A stretch of 64,000 nucleotides of DNA from Paenibacillus_G sp049942825 (GTDB lineage: Bacteria > Bacillota > Bacilli > Paenibacillales > NBRC-103111), in the NCBI RefSeq assembly GCF_049942825.1, contig NZ_CP187970.1, forward strand, positions 7,936,001 to 8,000,000, written 5' to 3'. Of this stretch, positions 16,309-25,811 are shown one piece after another (the stretch's first letter is position 1; the number at the start of each line of letters is the position of its first letter). A program made the position numbers and the translations under genes. Under the pieces are notes generated by a model that was not told the origin of the DNA, did no database searches, and worked only from the letters and a program-made list of their open reading frames with translations.

Positions 16309-17358
16309 CTACAAGCGGGCAGCGATGTGCTCCGCCAGGTACGCCGCATCCCGGCCGGCCCCGCAGATCAGGGCGGAGCTGCGCGTATGCTGCCACGGCA
16401 GGCCGGCATAGTAGAGCCCCTCTACCGGGGAGACGCCCCGCTTGTGCAGCGGAAGCCCCTGCCCATCCCGGGCCCCTTCCACGTCGATCCAGCCGTAATC
16501 GGGGAGGAAGCCCGTCGCCCAGACGACGGCGGCCGGCTGCTCCTCGGAGCCGTCCGCGAAGCGGACCCGGTCTCCGGCGGCCCCCGTCACGCCCGGCTTC
16601 CAGCGCACCCGGCCTTGCCGGGAGAGCCCCTGCAGCTCAAGGCCGAAGATCGGATCAGGCTGACGGCGCATCACCCGCCCCACCGCCGATTCGCGCGGGG
16701 CGGAGAGCAGCCCGAGCGTGTTCATCCAGCCGAACGTGCTGCGGCCGAGCAAGGTCAGCGGAAGGAAGCGGACCGCATGGCGGGAAGCGAGCAGCACCGG
16801 CCGGTCCGCCGCAAGCTCGGCGGCGATCTGGGCGCCGGAGTTGCCGCTGCCTGCGACAAGTACAGGGCCCAGGGGCAGCTGAACGGGGCTGCGGTAAGCC
16901 GCCGAGTGCAGCTGGACGATACGGGGCGCCAGCGCCGGGGCAAAGTCCGGCAGCCGCGGCCGTCCGAAGGCGCCTCCCGCAGCGATGGCGATGCGCGCCG
17001 TGTAGACGCCTTCGGGCGTCACCGCCGCGAAGCCGGCACCTCGGCGTATGAGCCTGTCGACCCGCGTCCCGCTGCGGACGGAGAGGCCGAAATGCCGCGC
17101 ATAGCGCAGCAGGTAATCGGCCAGCTCGTCCTTCCCCGGGAAGCCCTCCGGGTCGCCGGGCAGTGCCAGCCCCGGAAGCGCGCTCAGCCGGCGCGGGGTG
17201 AACAGCCGCAGCGAATCGTAGCGGCTGCGCCAGGAGGCTCCCGACTCCGCCCCGGCGTCCAGGACCAGCGCCTCTATGCCCAGCTTGGCGAGGGCCTGGG
17301 CGCACGCGAGCCCCGCCTGCCCCCCGCCGATGATGAGTACCTGTGCATCCCAAGACAT
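16309..17358 (-). CDS. FAD-dependent oxidoreductase, CzcO/flavin monooxygenase-like
   Basis: 349-residue flavoprotein with two dinucleotide-binding motifs: VLIIGGGQAGLACAQAL at the N terminus for FAD and VLVAGSGNSGAQIAAEL near residue 178 for NAD(P)H. VVWATGFLPDYGWI near residue 290 is the family ATG motif. Proteins of this kind lie next to czcD so often that they are called CzcD-associated oxidoreductases, and this one also follows a CDF zinc exporter gene. The ATG at 17358 has GGGGAGG upstream; a GTG at 17379 that overlaps the CDF stop is the alternative start. The physiological substrate is unknown. Confidence 0.85.
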   Translation of the reverse strand: MSWDAQVLIIGGGQAGLACAQALAKLGIEALVLDAGAESGASWRSRYDSLRLFTPRRLSALPGLALPGDPEGFPGKDELADYLLRYARHFGLSVRSGTRVDRLIRRGAGFAAVTPEGVYTARIAIAAGGAFGRPRLPDFAPALAPRIVQLHSAAYRSPVQLPLGPVLVAGSGNSGAQIAAELAADRPVLLASRHAVRFLPLTLLGRSTFGWMNTLGLLSAPRESAVGRVMRRQPDPIFGLELQGLSRQGRVRWKPGVTGAAGDRVRFADGSEEQPAAVVWATGFLPDYGWIDVEGARDGQGLPLHKRGVSPVEGLYYAGLPWQHTRSSALICGAGRDAAYLAEHIAARL

Positions 17359-17375
17359 AGACTGTGCCCTCCCCG

Positions 17376-18719
17376 TCACACGCGCAGTTCGCCGTGCCGG
17401 TTCACCGAAGTCTCCACCTGGATCGTCGCATGGGCAATGCCGAAGCGGTCTTCGATGAGCCGGATGGCCCGCTGGAGCAGCTCCTGGCTGTCCCGGCCGT
17501 CTTCCATCAGCAGATGGCAGCTTAGCGAATCGAGTCCGGAGGTGATCGTCCAGACATGCAGATCATGCACGTTGATCACTCCGTCGAGCTCTTCGAGCGC
17601 TGCCTTCACAGCACCGGGCTGGCAGCCCGCCGGCGTGCCCTCCATCAGGATGTGAAGCGTGCGCCGGATGAGATCCCAGGCTCCCCGCAGGATCAGCAGC
17701 GCCACCAGCACGGAGATGATCCCGTCCGCCGCGTACCAGCCGGTGAGCAGCATGATGGCTCCGGCCAGGATGGCGCCCAGGGAGCCGAGCGCGTCGCCCA
17801 GCACGTGAAGGTAGGCGCTGCGCAGGTTCACGTTGCCTTTGACATCGCCTTGGCGCATCAGAGCCCAGGCGCTGACAAGGTTCACCCCAAGTCCAACCGC
17901 GGCAATACCCATCATCGCACCGCTGGCCACCTCGGGAGGATGCAGCAGCCGGCCGTACGCCTCATAGATGATCCAGCCGGCGATCAGGAAGAGCGTCAGC
18001 CCGTTGAACAACGCCGCCAGAATCTCAAAGCGGTGAAAGCCGTAGGTCCGCTGCTCGGAAGCGGGACGGGCCGCCAGGGTAACCGCAATCAGGCTGAGCA
18101 GCAGGGAGGCGGCATCGCTGAGCATATGCCCCGAGTCGGAGAGCAGCGCCAGGCTGTTCGTCCAGAGGCCTCCGGCGAATTCGAGCAGGAGGATGCCTCC
18201 GGTGAGCAGGAGGGCGAACAACAGCCCCCGCTTGTTCCCTTCGCGAACCGCATCGTGACCATGATGGTGATGGCCGAGCAGTCCGTGATGATGTCCATGA
18301 TGCCCGTGGCCGTGATGGCCGTGCCCGTGATGGCCGTGATTATGATGGCCGCTGTGTCCTCCTGCATGATCACCATGATCATGAGCGTGCCCGCCGTGAT
18401 TATGACCATGGCTGCTGTGGTCCCGTGCATGCTCGTGCCCGCAGCCCTGCGATTTCTCGACTCGCGCAGCCTCCGCATACCCTGCAGCCGCTTCTTCACG
18501 ACTGCGGCTCATGTCCTTCTCGTGATCATGTCCGGGAGCCGCGCCCGCTCCCCGGCCATCGTCTTCAGTACCGGCAGAGTCCGCCCTCGCCGGACTCTCA
18601 AGGCGCCGCCGTTCGTCGGCCTCATGCCGGTCCCGGTCGGAACTTGCCTGCCCTTGACTGCCCCCGGCATGCAGGCCGGGTTTCTTCACCGCTTCCTCGT
18701 CCTTACCGCCGCCGCTCAT
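17376..18719 (-). CDS. czcD: CDF family zinc efflux transporter with long His-rich N terminus
   Basis: 447-residue cation diffusion facilitator that exports zinc (or cobalt/cadmium) in exchange for protons. Six membrane helices begin near residue 164. The transport-site pairs are LSDSGHMLSDAASL (helix II) and YLHVLGDALGS (helix V), and the C-terminal cytosolic domain runs through VINVHDLHVWTITSG. The cytosolic N terminus is unusually long (about 160 residues) and holds about 30 histidines in residues 95-155, mostly HGH/HHG repeats, a likely metal buffer. ATG 18719 is preceded by GGGAGGA at seven bases. An ArsR/SmtB-like operator lies 50 bases upstream. The CzcO-like gene follows with overlap. 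Confidence 0.92.
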   Translation of the reverse strand: MSGGGKDEEAVKKPGLHAGGSQGQASSDRDRHEADERRRLESPARADSAGTEDDGRGAGAAPGHDHEKDMSRSREEAAAGYAEAARVEKSQGCGHEHARDHSSHGHNHGGHAHDHGDHAGGHSGHHNHGHHGHGHHGHGHHGHHHGLLGHHHHGHDAVREGNKRGLLFALLLTGGILLLEFAGGLWTNSLALLSDSGHMLSDAASLLLSLIAVTLAARPASEQRTYGFHRFEILAALFNGLTLFLIAGWIIYEAYGRLLHPPEVASGAMMGIAAVGLGVNLVSAWALMRQGDVKGNVNLRSAYLHVLGDALGSLGAILAGAIMLLTGWYAADGIISVLVALLILRGAWDLIRRTLHILMEGTPAGCQPGAVKAALEELDGVINVHDLHVWTITSGLDSLSCHLLMEDGRDSQELLQRAIRLIEDRFGIAHATIQVETSVNRHGELRV

Positions 18720-18770
18720 ATCCATTCCTCCCTCTTCAGCCCGGGTATGGACAGCTGTTCCAACACCCCA

Positions 18771-18796
18771 AACATATGAGCATGTATTCATATGTT
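18771..18796. promoter_or_regulatory. Probable zinc-sensor (CzrA/SmtB-type) operator
   Basis: AACATATGA (18771-18779) and TCATATGTT (18788-18796) are perfect inverted arms eight bases apart. The layout ATATGA-N8-TCATAT is like the sites of CzrA/SmtB-type repressors in Gram-positive bacteria. It stands directly before the czcD-like gene. The regulator itself is not encoded in this window. Confidence 0.65.
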
Positions 18797-18891
18797 CAGT
18801 ATGCCTCTCGGAGTCCGCCTTGTCAACCGTTCCCCAAGCCCAATTGTGATGGGGAATGGACGCCGGGCCGCGGAATCCGCACGCCCTCATA

Positions 18892-18942
18892 GCAAAAATA
18901 CCGGCCCCTGCTCCGAACTCACTCTGGCAGGATGCCGGCATT
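18892..18942 (-). terminator. Intrinsic terminator of the haemoglobin gene
   Basis: On the minus strand AATGCCGGC pairs with GCCGGTATT, with an inner CCTGC/GCAGG, followed by TTTTTGC. Confidence 0.75.
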
Positions 18943-18956
18943 CCCGCCGCTTCCGA

Positions 18957-19322
18957 CTATTTGTTCAGGATATCGTCCTTCAGCGTGGCCACATGGCTTA
19001 CAATCGCATCGATATCGCTTTCCGTGACCCCGGCTTCCCGGAGCGATGCCGTCAGATGGTTCACGATCGCGTTCCAGTGGACGGGCTGCAGGTTCATGCC
19101 CTCATGCGCTTTAGCCATACTCGCTCCGCTGTATTGTGCCGGCCCCCCGAGTGCAAAGCTCAGGAACTTCGTCTGGTGCTTACGCTGCTTCTCCATATCC
19201 GTATCCTTGAAGAACCCGTTCACCGTGTCGTCCGCCAGTACTTTTTTATAAAAAATATCGACGACGGCTCCAATCGCGCCCTCCCCGCCCAATTTCTCAT
19301 AAAGGGATGTTGGTTCACTCAT
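18957..19322 (-). CDS. Truncated haemoglobin, group I-like
   Basis: 121-residue 2-on-2 globin binding haem in the cytoplasm. It starts SLYEKLGGEGAIGAVVDIFYKKVLAD, has the conserved FFKDTDMEKQRKHQTKFLSFALGGP, and the proximal histidine in MAKAHEGMNLQPVHW. These are hallmarks of group I truncated haemoglobins, which detoxify nitric oxide or handle oxygen. An AGGAGG-like GGGAGGAATTGAAAG precedes the ATG. Single gene with its own terminator. Confidence 0.9.
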   Translation of the reverse strand: MSEPTSLYEKLGGEGAIGAVVDIFYKKVLADDTVNGFFKDTDMEKQRKHQTKFLSFALGGPAQYSGASMAKAHEGMNLQPVHWNAIVNHLTASLREAGVTESDIDAIVSHVATLKDDILNK

Positions 19323-19488
19323 CTTTCAATTCCTCCCGGTAGCGTGGGCCTCCGCCTGCCCTCCGCCTGCCGTGATACATGATATACTCCGTTACGTCAG
19401 CAGGTGCGGGGCGGAAGGCCCGTCTGTTGTTTTTTCACTCCCATAGCATATCCCTCGGCAGGCAAAATCATCCTGCGCCCAAGCAGCT

Positions 19489-20334
19489 TCAGAACAGGTC
19501 CAGCTGCTGGGGGGCGAAAGCCTTGACCTGCTGACCGAGCATGGCCATCAGCCCTGCCGCATTGCCGGCCGCATGACCGCCCGAGTTATTATTGAAGATG
19601 AGACAGATCTCCTCTGTCCGCTCCTCCAATACAGATAAGTTCGTCTTCCACTCCAGCAGTTCCTCCTCGCTGTAGTCGTACAGATAACGGACCTCGCGCC
19701 AGTTCGGTCCCCCGCCGCCGTTCCAGTTGGCCGCATTGCGCCCGTGCATCCGTACAATGGTCAGCCGCTTGTCCGTAGGATGGAGCACGGTCGGAACCGA
19801 CCCGCTGCCCGCCTGCGGTTCGTCGCAGATGCTGTGGATCCAGCCTTCCCGCTCCATGAACGAAAGCGTCTTCTCCCGCATTCCCTCCGCGAACCAGCTC
19901 TGGTGGCGGAATTCGAGCGCCAGGGGCAGACCGTCCATCCGCTCCCGGGTCCGGCGCAGCTCCTCGACATGCGCCTTCTTGCAATCGAACCACGGCGGAT
20001 ACTGGAAGAGCACCGCCTTCAGCTTCCCCGCCTCCCGGACGGGCCCGATCGACTCCCGGAAGGCCCGGAACATCGTCTCTTCGTCGGGAAAGGGACTGCG
20101 CCCCCTCTGATGACCGGTCATGCCCTGATACGCCTTGATCACGAATCCGAAGTCCGTGGGAGTATCGGCCGCCCAGCGCTCGTAATTCGCTTGGGACTGC
20201 ACGGCATAGAACGAGCTGTCAACCTCCACCAGGTCAAAATAGCTTCCATACACCTTCAGCTTGTCCCTGGCTGCCGTCCCCTTCTCGTACAGCTTGTCGT
20301 GGTCGCCCCAGCCCGCAAGTCCGATCCGGATCAT
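19489..20334 (-). CDS. DUF72 domain protein (YecE/YunF family)
   Basis: 281-residue protein of the DUF72 family (PF01904), which adopts a TIM-barrel fold of unknown biochemical role. Family motifs are IGLAGWG at the start, FDLVEVDSSFYAVQS, FVIKAYQGMTGH, LPLALEFRHQSWF, TIVRMHGRN, and the C-terminal ICLIFNNNSGGHAAGNA. GGAGGGAGGGCGC precedes the ATG. Monocistronic. The function is unknown for the whole family. Confidence 0.9.
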   Translation of the reverse strand: MIRIGLAGWGDHDKLYEKGTAARDKLKVYGSYFDLVEVDSSFYAVQSQANYERWAADTPTDFGFVIKAYQGMTGHQRGRSPFPDEETMFRAFRESIGPVREAGKLKAVLFQYPPWFDCKKAHVEELRRTRERMDGLPLALEFRHQSWFAEGMREKTLSFMEREGWIHSICDEPQAGSGSVPTVLHPTDKRLTIVRMHGRNAANWNGGGGPNWREVRYLYDYSEEELLEWKTNLSVLEERTEEICLIFNNNSGGHAAGNAAGLMAMLGQQVKAFAPQQLDLF

Positions 20335-20497
20335 GCGCCCTCCCTCCTTCCTCTGGCTGCTTCGGAATCCCAGGGCCGGCAGGACACCATGGCTTACCGG
20401 CCCCTTTTATACTTGCCCCTATTTACCCGCAGGGCCTCTTCTTGACTACCCGGCTGCGGGGTCCTTCCGGTCATGTCCTCCCCCGCTCCCCGGCCGC

Positions 20498-22198
20498 CTA
20501 CTGAGCCAGAAGTGCCAGAACCCGTTCCATCGCTTCCTCCACCGTCAGCTTCACGGCATCCTTGCTGCACCTCTCCTTGTATTCGACAAGACCCTCGGCG
20601 GCGTCCCGACCGATCACGATGCGCACCGGCAGACCGATCAGGTCGGCGTCCTTGAACTTCACTCCCGGGCGCTCAGCCCGGTCATCGAGCAGCACGTCGG
20701 CCCCCTTGCTCCGCAGTCCGGCATACAGCCGGGACGCCAGCTCGGCGGACGCGCCCTCCTGCGCCAGCGGGATCAGGTGCACGTCGAAGGGGGCCAGCCC
20801 CTGCGGCCACACGATGCCCTGCTCGTCATGATGCTGTTCGACGACCGCCGAGAGAATCCGTGACACCCCGATGCCGTAGCAGCCCATGATCATCGGCCGT
20901 TCCTCGCCCGTCTCATCGGTGAAGACGGCTCCGAGCTTCGCGCTGTACTTCGTACCGAGCTTGAACACGTGCCCGACCTCGATGCCCCGGTGCCCTTCCA
21001 GCGCTCCGCCGCAGCGCGGGCAGGCGTCGTCCTCCCGCACATTGCGGTAATCGCCTGCGCGCTCCAGCGTAAAGTCACGGCCGGGCACGACATGCCGCAG
21101 ATGCCAGTCGGCCTCGTTCGCGCCTGTGATGCCTTCGGCCAGGGCCGCCGCCTCGCGGTCGACGAGCAGCGGCACCTGCAGCCCGACAGGTCCGGCGAAG
21201 CCGACCGGGGCCCCGGTCACGCGCTGCGTCGTCTCGGCGTCCGCCAGCTCCAGAACCTCCGCGCCAAGCGCCGCCCGCACTTTGGCTTCATTCACTTCGT
21301 GGATGCCGCGCACCACCACGGCGGCAGGCTGCCCGTCGGCCAGGTAGATCAGCGTCTTCAGCAGGTGATTCGCTTCGTCCCCGAGCCGCTCCGTGAGCTC
21401 GGCAATCGTCCGCACGCCCGGCGTGTGCCAGCGTTCTGCGGCCGGCACTTCCCGCACCGGTGCTTCGGGGGCAGTCCAGGCCGCCTCCGCTTTCTCCAGG
21501 TTGGCCGCATAGTCACAGGCCGTGCAGCTGATAACGGTATCCTCCCCGATGGCGGCCAGCGCCATGAATTCATGCGTACCGCCTTCGCCCCCGATGGAGC
21601 CTGAATCCGCTTCTACGGCCCGGTAGCGCAGCCCGCAGCCCTTCATGATCCGGTGATAGGCTTCTTCCATCCGCCAGTAGGTCAGATCCAGACCCGCTTC
21701 ATCCGTATCGAAGGAATAGGCATCCTTCATCAGGAACTCCCTTCCCCTCAGGAGGCCGAACCGCGGACGGCGCTCGTCGCGGAACTTGGTCTGGATCTGG
21801 TACAAGGTCAGCGGGAGCCTGCGGTAAGAGCCGATCTCATCGCGGACCAGTGTCGTGATGACCTCTTCATGCGTCGGCCCGAGAGCGAATTCCCGCCCGT
21901 GCCGGTCCGTCAGCCGGATCAGCTCCGGGCCATAGACCGCGTAGCGTCCCGATTCCCGCCACAGCTCGGCGGGCTGCATCGCGGGCAGGAGCACCTCCTG
22001 GGCGCCGGCCTCCTCCATCTCCCGCCGGATGAGCTCCTCCACCTTCCGCAGCACCTTCCGGCCCAGCGGCAGGTAGGAGTAGATCCCCGCCGCCAGCGGA
22101 CGGATCAGCCCGGCTCGGAGCATCAGCCGGTGGCTCGCCGTCTCCGCCTCCGCCGGCACCTCCCGCAGCGTAGGCAGGAACAATGTACTTTGCTTCAT
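20498..22198 (-). CDS. proS: Prolyl-tRNA synthetase
   Basis: 566-residue class II synthetase charging tRNA-Pro, of the bacterial type with an editing insertion. Motif 2 region is FRDERRPRFGLLRGREFLMKDAYSFD, motif 3 is MGCYGIGVSRILSAVVEQ, and the INS/editing block lies between residues about 225 and 380 (HLLKTLIYLADG, LVDREAAALAEG). An AGGAGGAATTGTC site precedes the ATG. It is regulated by the T-box leader directly upstream. Confidence 0.95.
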   Translation of the reverse strand: MKQSTLFLPTLREVPAEAETASHRLMLRAGLIRPLAAGIYSYLPLGRKVLRKVEELIRREMEEAGAQEVLLPAMQPAELWRESGRYAVYGPELIRLTDRHGREFALGPTHEEVITTLVRDEIGSYRRLPLTLYQIQTKFRDERRPRFGLLRGREFLMKDAYSFDTDEAGLDLTYWRMEEAYHRIMKGCGLRYRAVEADSGSIGGEGGTHEFMALAAIGEDTVISCTACDYAANLEKAEAAWTAPEAPVREVPAAERWHTPGVRTIAELTERLGDEANHLLKTLIYLADGQPAAVVVRGIHEVNEAKVRAALGAEVLELADAETTQRVTGAPVGFAGPVGLQVPLLVDREAAALAEGITGANEADWHLRHVVPGRDFTLERAGDYRNVREDDACPRCGGALEGHRGIEVGHVFKLGTKYSAKLGAVFTDETGEERPMIMGCYGIGVSRILSAVVEQHHDEQGIVWPQGLAPFDVHLIPLAQEGASAELASRLYAGLRSKGADVLLDDRAERPGVKFKDADLIGLPVRIVIGRDAAEGLVEYKERCSKDAVKLTVEEAMERVLALLAQ

Positions 22199-22210
22199 GA
22201 CAATTCCTCC

Positions 22211-22475
22211 TTACGGTTCTGGAGCATACCAAAAAGCACGCCTCGTCAGGGACGAAAGCGTGCCGTGGTACCACCCTAATTTGTCAACGCCGGCCCGCAA
22301 ATGACCGCATGGCCGGCGTTTCCTCTTCCGTGATAACGGGATGGGCCCGGCTGCGGTTAATGGGAAGAGGCAGCCCTCCTCTTCCTTTCCCCCCAGCAGC
22401 TTCCAAGGCGGGAGACCGTGCGGGAGCCGGAGGCGCTTCTCAGCGGGGGGCGCCCTCTCTGGACCGGTGAAGCCG
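22211..22475 (-). promoter_or_regulatory. T-box leader of proS
   Basis: On the minus strand the leader carries AGAGAGGGCG and GCTGAGAAGCG in stem I, a stem III of AACGCCGGCC with GGCCGGCGTT, the T-box core AGGGTGGTACCACGG (22263-22277 on the plus strand) and a terminator stem GCACGC...GCGTGC followed by TTTTTGG. Uncharged tRNA-Pro should stabilise the antiterminator and allow proS expression. The specifier codon could not be fixed with certainty by eye, nor the exact 5' end. Confidence 0.88.
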
Positions 22476-22729
22476 CAGGTCTGTATCCTTGGTCGAATGC
22501 TTTTTGGCATATGCGTGCAAAATGTTACTGTTCAATGTACACCACTTTCTTCCACTTGGCAAGTGCCTGCCGGCTCCCCCCATCAGCCCCTGCAGATCAT
22601 CTTCGATGGGGCACAAGCCCCTGCGCCTTCCGGTGAAGTTGATATGGTTTTCGGTCCGAAAATGCACCCTCCCCCCTCCATGCTGCGTAATAGGGGTAAG
22701 AAGACGAAGGAACAGAGGAGTGAAGCGCT

Positions 22730-23599
22730 ATGACAACACCCGGACAAGGAAATGCCGCCCGGGCTGAGACGGTCCAGGAGCTGCAGAACGCGCTGCGGGA
22801 AATCGAGGTCTGGGAGAAGGGACAGCAGGACCTGTGGTTCTGGGAGAAAATCGGCCGGCTGCCGTTCCAGCTCCTCGACAAGCTCACACCGAAGTTCATT
22901 CAGGATAAAATCGGCCTGGCCATGGACGAGGTGGGCAGCTTCGTGCAGACGGGAGGCCGTTATTTGATATCCGAACGGGGAATGCTGGAACGGCTTGAAG
23001 AAGAGCGGCGCAAAGCCGGAGGAGGGGCGCTGGAAGGCCCCTTGACCATGGAGACCGCCGCCGGCCTGCCGCTGGCCGTCATGGATGCGGCCGCTGCGGA
23101 GCTCGCCAAGAGCAGAGTGACCTTGGCTACCGCCCAGGGGGCCACCACCGGGTTTGGTGGAATTTTTACACTCGCCATCGATATCCCCGCACTCCTCGGC
23201 CTGTCGCTGAAGGTGCTGCAGGAGCTGGCGATCGTCTACGGCTTCGATCCCCAGGATAAAAGTGAGCGCATCTTCGTGATCAAGTGTCTGCAGTTCGTGA
23301 ACTCCGACATCGTAGGCAAAAAGGCCGTGCTCGGCGAGCTCTCCGACTTCGGCAGCGAGAGCCGGCAGCGAGACGCCCTCTCCCAGCTCCAGGGCTGGCG
23401 CGAGGTGATCGCCGCCTACCGGGATAACTTCGGCTGGAAGAAGCTCTTCCAGATGGTGCCCATCGCCGGGATGGTGTTCGGCGCCTTCCTGAACCGCAGC
23501 ACGCTGCAGGATGTGGCCGAAGCCGGCACGATGCTGTACCGGAAGCGCCGGGTGCTGGAGCGGATGCGGGAGCTTGAGGAGGCCGCCGGAGCAAGATAG
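22730..23599 (+). CDS. EcsC family protein
   Basis: 289-residue protein with an EcsC domain (PF12787), named after the third gene of the Bacillus ecs ABC transporter locus. Typical parts are EIEVWEKGQQDLWFWEKIGRL, TLATAQGATTGFGGIFTLAIDIPALLGLSLKVLQELAIVYGFD and QMVPIAGMVFGAFLN, hydrophobic hairpins that suggest membrane association. A GAGGAGTGAAGCGCT site precedes the ATG. It lies alone here, not next to ecsAB. Role unknown. Confidence 0.85.
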   Translation: MTTPGQGNAARAETVQELQNALREIEVWEKGQQDLWFWEKIGRLPFQLLDKLTPKFIQDKIGLAMDEVGSFVQTGGRYLISERGMLERLEEERRKAGGGALEGPLTMETAAGLPLAVMDAAAAELAKSRVTLATAQGATTGFGGIFTLAIDIPALLGLSLKVLQELAIVYGFDPQDKSERIFVIKCLQFVNSDIVGKKAVLGELSDFGSESRQRDALSQLQGWREVIAAYRDNFGWKKLFQMVPIAGMVFGAFLNRSTLQDVAEAGTMLYRKRRVLERMRELEEAAGAR

Positions 23600-24018
23600 C
23601 GCGGACACGTGCTATAGGCCCAGCGTCCGGCAGGGGGCCGGCACCCCCGAACACTGCCGCTTTCATGGGGAGCCGCCAGACCAGCTGCGGAGGCTGCCTG
23701 CGGGGCACCTGCCGGGCCTGTGCAGGCCGGAGCCACGGGCAGCCACCGCATGCAGGCCGCAGGGAGGCCGGCCCAGGAACGCAGCCTGTCCAGGCCACCG
23801 GCTTAGCTGCCACCTCGCACACCATGCGGGGACTAGGTCACCGCAGTGCGTCCTCCGTAGGCCGCCAGTCTAAGCACAGGCGGCCCCGTAAGCCGTGCAG
23901 GGGCAGCCGAGCACAGGCAAAGATACGGCGTCCGTTGGCCGCCGCAGCCGCCTTGAGCCGGACACCGGAGCCCGCACACCCGGGCAGCCGGCTGAGCCAC
24001 AGCCAGCGGCATCAAAGA
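23600..24018. other. GC-rich intergenic stretch without a credible gene
   Basis: Very GC-rich, with degenerate short GCAGGCCGG-like repeats. All six frames give low-complexity Arg/Pro/Ala/Gly translations with no ribosome binding site or recognisable motif. It may be decayed coding DNA. Confidence 0.45.
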
Positions 24019-24057
24019 GGGGAGTACGGCGCTGTGCCGTACTCCCCCTTCCCTTTT
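24019..24057. terminator. Hairpin terminator between convergent genes
   Basis: Perfect 12-bp stem GGGGAGTACGGC / GCCGTACTCCCC with loop GCTGT. The plus strand side is followed by CTTCCCTTTTT; the minus strand side has a weaker CTCTTTG tail. It probably stops both the EcsC and the DUF2252 transcripts. Confidence 0.7.
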
Positions 24058-24069
24058 TGGGGCTCACCC

Positions 24070-25413
24070 CTATGCCTTGTTCCCGCGCTCTTCCAGCCAC
24101 TCCAGGAAAAGGGCATAATCATCCTCCACCTGATACGCATAGGCAACCGCCCACTGGGCGATATATTCGCAGAAGCCCTCCCGGTCCGCGCCGATCGCCG
24201 CATCAATCTCATCTTCGCTGTGGTAGGCCATCAGGCCTTGGTTCATATCGGCGTCCGCCCGGGCATGCAGCTTTGCCGTGATCCGGCCCATCGTCTTCAG
24301 TACCCCTTGCAGCTCGTCCGGCCCCTCCAGACGGTCCGTCTTCAGCCGCTTTTTGTACGGGGACCTCTCCCGCACATAGAAATCCCGGCCGTCCATCGTA
24401 AGATAGCCTAGGAACGGATCCGCCTCATGGTGCATGGCCTGCTGAGTCTGGATCACTCGCTTGCCCTGATGGCCCATGTGCTTCCAGAACGCCTCGTTAT
24501 GCGCCACAAAATAAGCCGGCACCGGAGCCCTTACCTCCTTGACCTCGAGCACGATATCGTCGAGTCCCTGTTCGCCGGCTTCCCCCTCGATCAGCACATA
24601 GAAGCGGTCCAGGCCGATGGAGGCCGTTCCCGACCCGTGCTTCACAGCCAGGTCTTTGATCCTGTAGTATCCCTCCGGCTTAACCCCTTTGGCCTGCAGG
24701 GTCAGCAGATACTGCGGCCAGGCCGCCTCCAGCGCCCCCTTCTCCTCCAGCGTCGGGGGCAGAATCTCCTCCGACTTCGTGAATTTGCGGGTGTCCCGGG
24801 TCAGCGTCGTGACCCCTTCGAGAAAATGCGAGGCCAGCCGCTTCTCCGTCTTCTTGAGCAGACGCCGGACCGCCCCATCCGTATGATCCTTGTCAAAGAC
24901 GAGCGTCCGCGGATCCTCCTTGCGCCTGGCGAACCGGCGGATCTGCTTGGCGTACGAGCCCAGATAGCCCGCGATCGCCTCCCTTTGCCCCTCCGGGCCG
25001 ATCCCGAGCGTCCGGCATACGAGAGACACGCTCACCGACATCCGCAGCAGATCATACAGATAGGAACCGAGACAGCCCTCGTCAAAATCATTCACATCAT
25101 ACACCATCCGGCCGTGCTCGCTGCGGAAGGCGCCGAAATTCTCGAAATGCAGATCCCCCTGGATCCAGGTCGGCCTCTCTGGAGCCGTATGATACGGAAA
25201 CCACTCCCGCGATACGTCAAAATAGAACAAATAGGCGCTTCCCCGGTAAAAGGAAAACGGGCTGCCGGCCATCTTGGCGTACTTCTGGCTCCGCTTGTCC
25301 TCCGGCAGTGCCATCAGGCTTCCGTCAAACTCATTCAGCACACTCCGAAGCATTTCTTTGCGCAGGCGCTTTTGCGTCACCCGCACGCGTTCCGTCAATG
25401 ATTGTGTATTCAT
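24070..25413 (-). CDS. DUF2252 family protein
   Basis: 447-residue protein of the DUF2252 family (PF10009), distantly kinase-like. It contains FYRGSAYLFYFD, WIQGDLHFENFGAFR (resembling an aminoglycoside-phosphotransferase catalytic loop with GDxHxxN), VYDVNDFDEGCLG (resembling the following metal-binding D), and the C-terminal LHARADADM. The GDLHFEN...NDFDE pair suggests phosphotransfer chemistry, but no member has an established reaction that I know of. AGGAGAAGGAGA precedes the ATG. Confidence 0.88.
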   Translation of the reverse strand: MNTQSLTERVRVTQKRLRKEMLRSVLNEFDGSLMALPEDKRSQKYAKMAGSPFSFYRGSAYLFYFDVSREWFPYHTAPERPTWIQGDLHFENFGAFRSEHGRMVYDVNDFDEGCLGSYLYDLLRMSVSVSLVCRTLGIGPEGQREAIAGYLGSYAKQIRRFARRKEDPRTLVFDKDHTDGAVRRLLKKTEKRLASHFLEGVTTLTRDTRKFTKSEEILPPTLEEKGALEAAWPQYLLTLQAKGVKPEGYYRIKDLAVKHGSGTASIGLDRFYVLIEGEAGEQGLDDIVLEVKEVRAPVPAYFVAHNEAFWKHMGHQGKRVIQTQQAMHHEADPFLGYLTMDGRDFYVRERSPYKKRLKTDRLEGPDELQGVLKTMGRITAKLHARADADMNQGLMAYHSEDEIDAAIGADREGFCEYIAQWAVAYAYQVEDDYALFLEWLEERGNKA

Positions 25414-25811
25414 TCTCCTTCTCCTCCCGCTACCGGAGGGGTTACCGCTTCCCTCGAACGTGCTTGCCGCCCGGCTTACTCCGGACGTTTCCCCCCATCG
25501 TAGCCTACCCCCGGGGGTCTGTCAACGCGAAGGATGCACGGCAGAATGCCCCCCAAAAAACCTTTCACGAGCGTGTTTCAGCTTCCGTAAAAACGGGTAA
25601 TGAAGCGGTACCGTCCGGCTGCCGCCGTTCCTTTCACGTCCCCTTCGTTCGAATCCCCAGCCCAATAAGCCCGCCCTTTTTCCCGAAAAGCTCACTATCC
25701 GCTTGATTTGCTTTTCGCACTTATGATATTCTATCTAACAAATATTGGTTTGTAATCGCTTTATTTGTTTGTCCTTCTTACGGTTTCTATTCTGATCTAG
25801 GTGGTGAATCT
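25414..25811. other. Intergenic region between divergent genes, no gene seen
   Basis: About 400 bp between the DUF2252 gene and the small membrane-anchored gene. GC falls sharply from 25680 on, consistent with the promoter of the plus-strand gene, but I cannot assign -35 and -10 hexamers with confidence. Confidence 0.4.

Noticed and set aside
23665..24411. 248-codon plus-strand frame after the EcsC gene
   Set aside because: Runs across a terminator hairpin and into antisense of the DUF2252 gene; no ribosome binding site.
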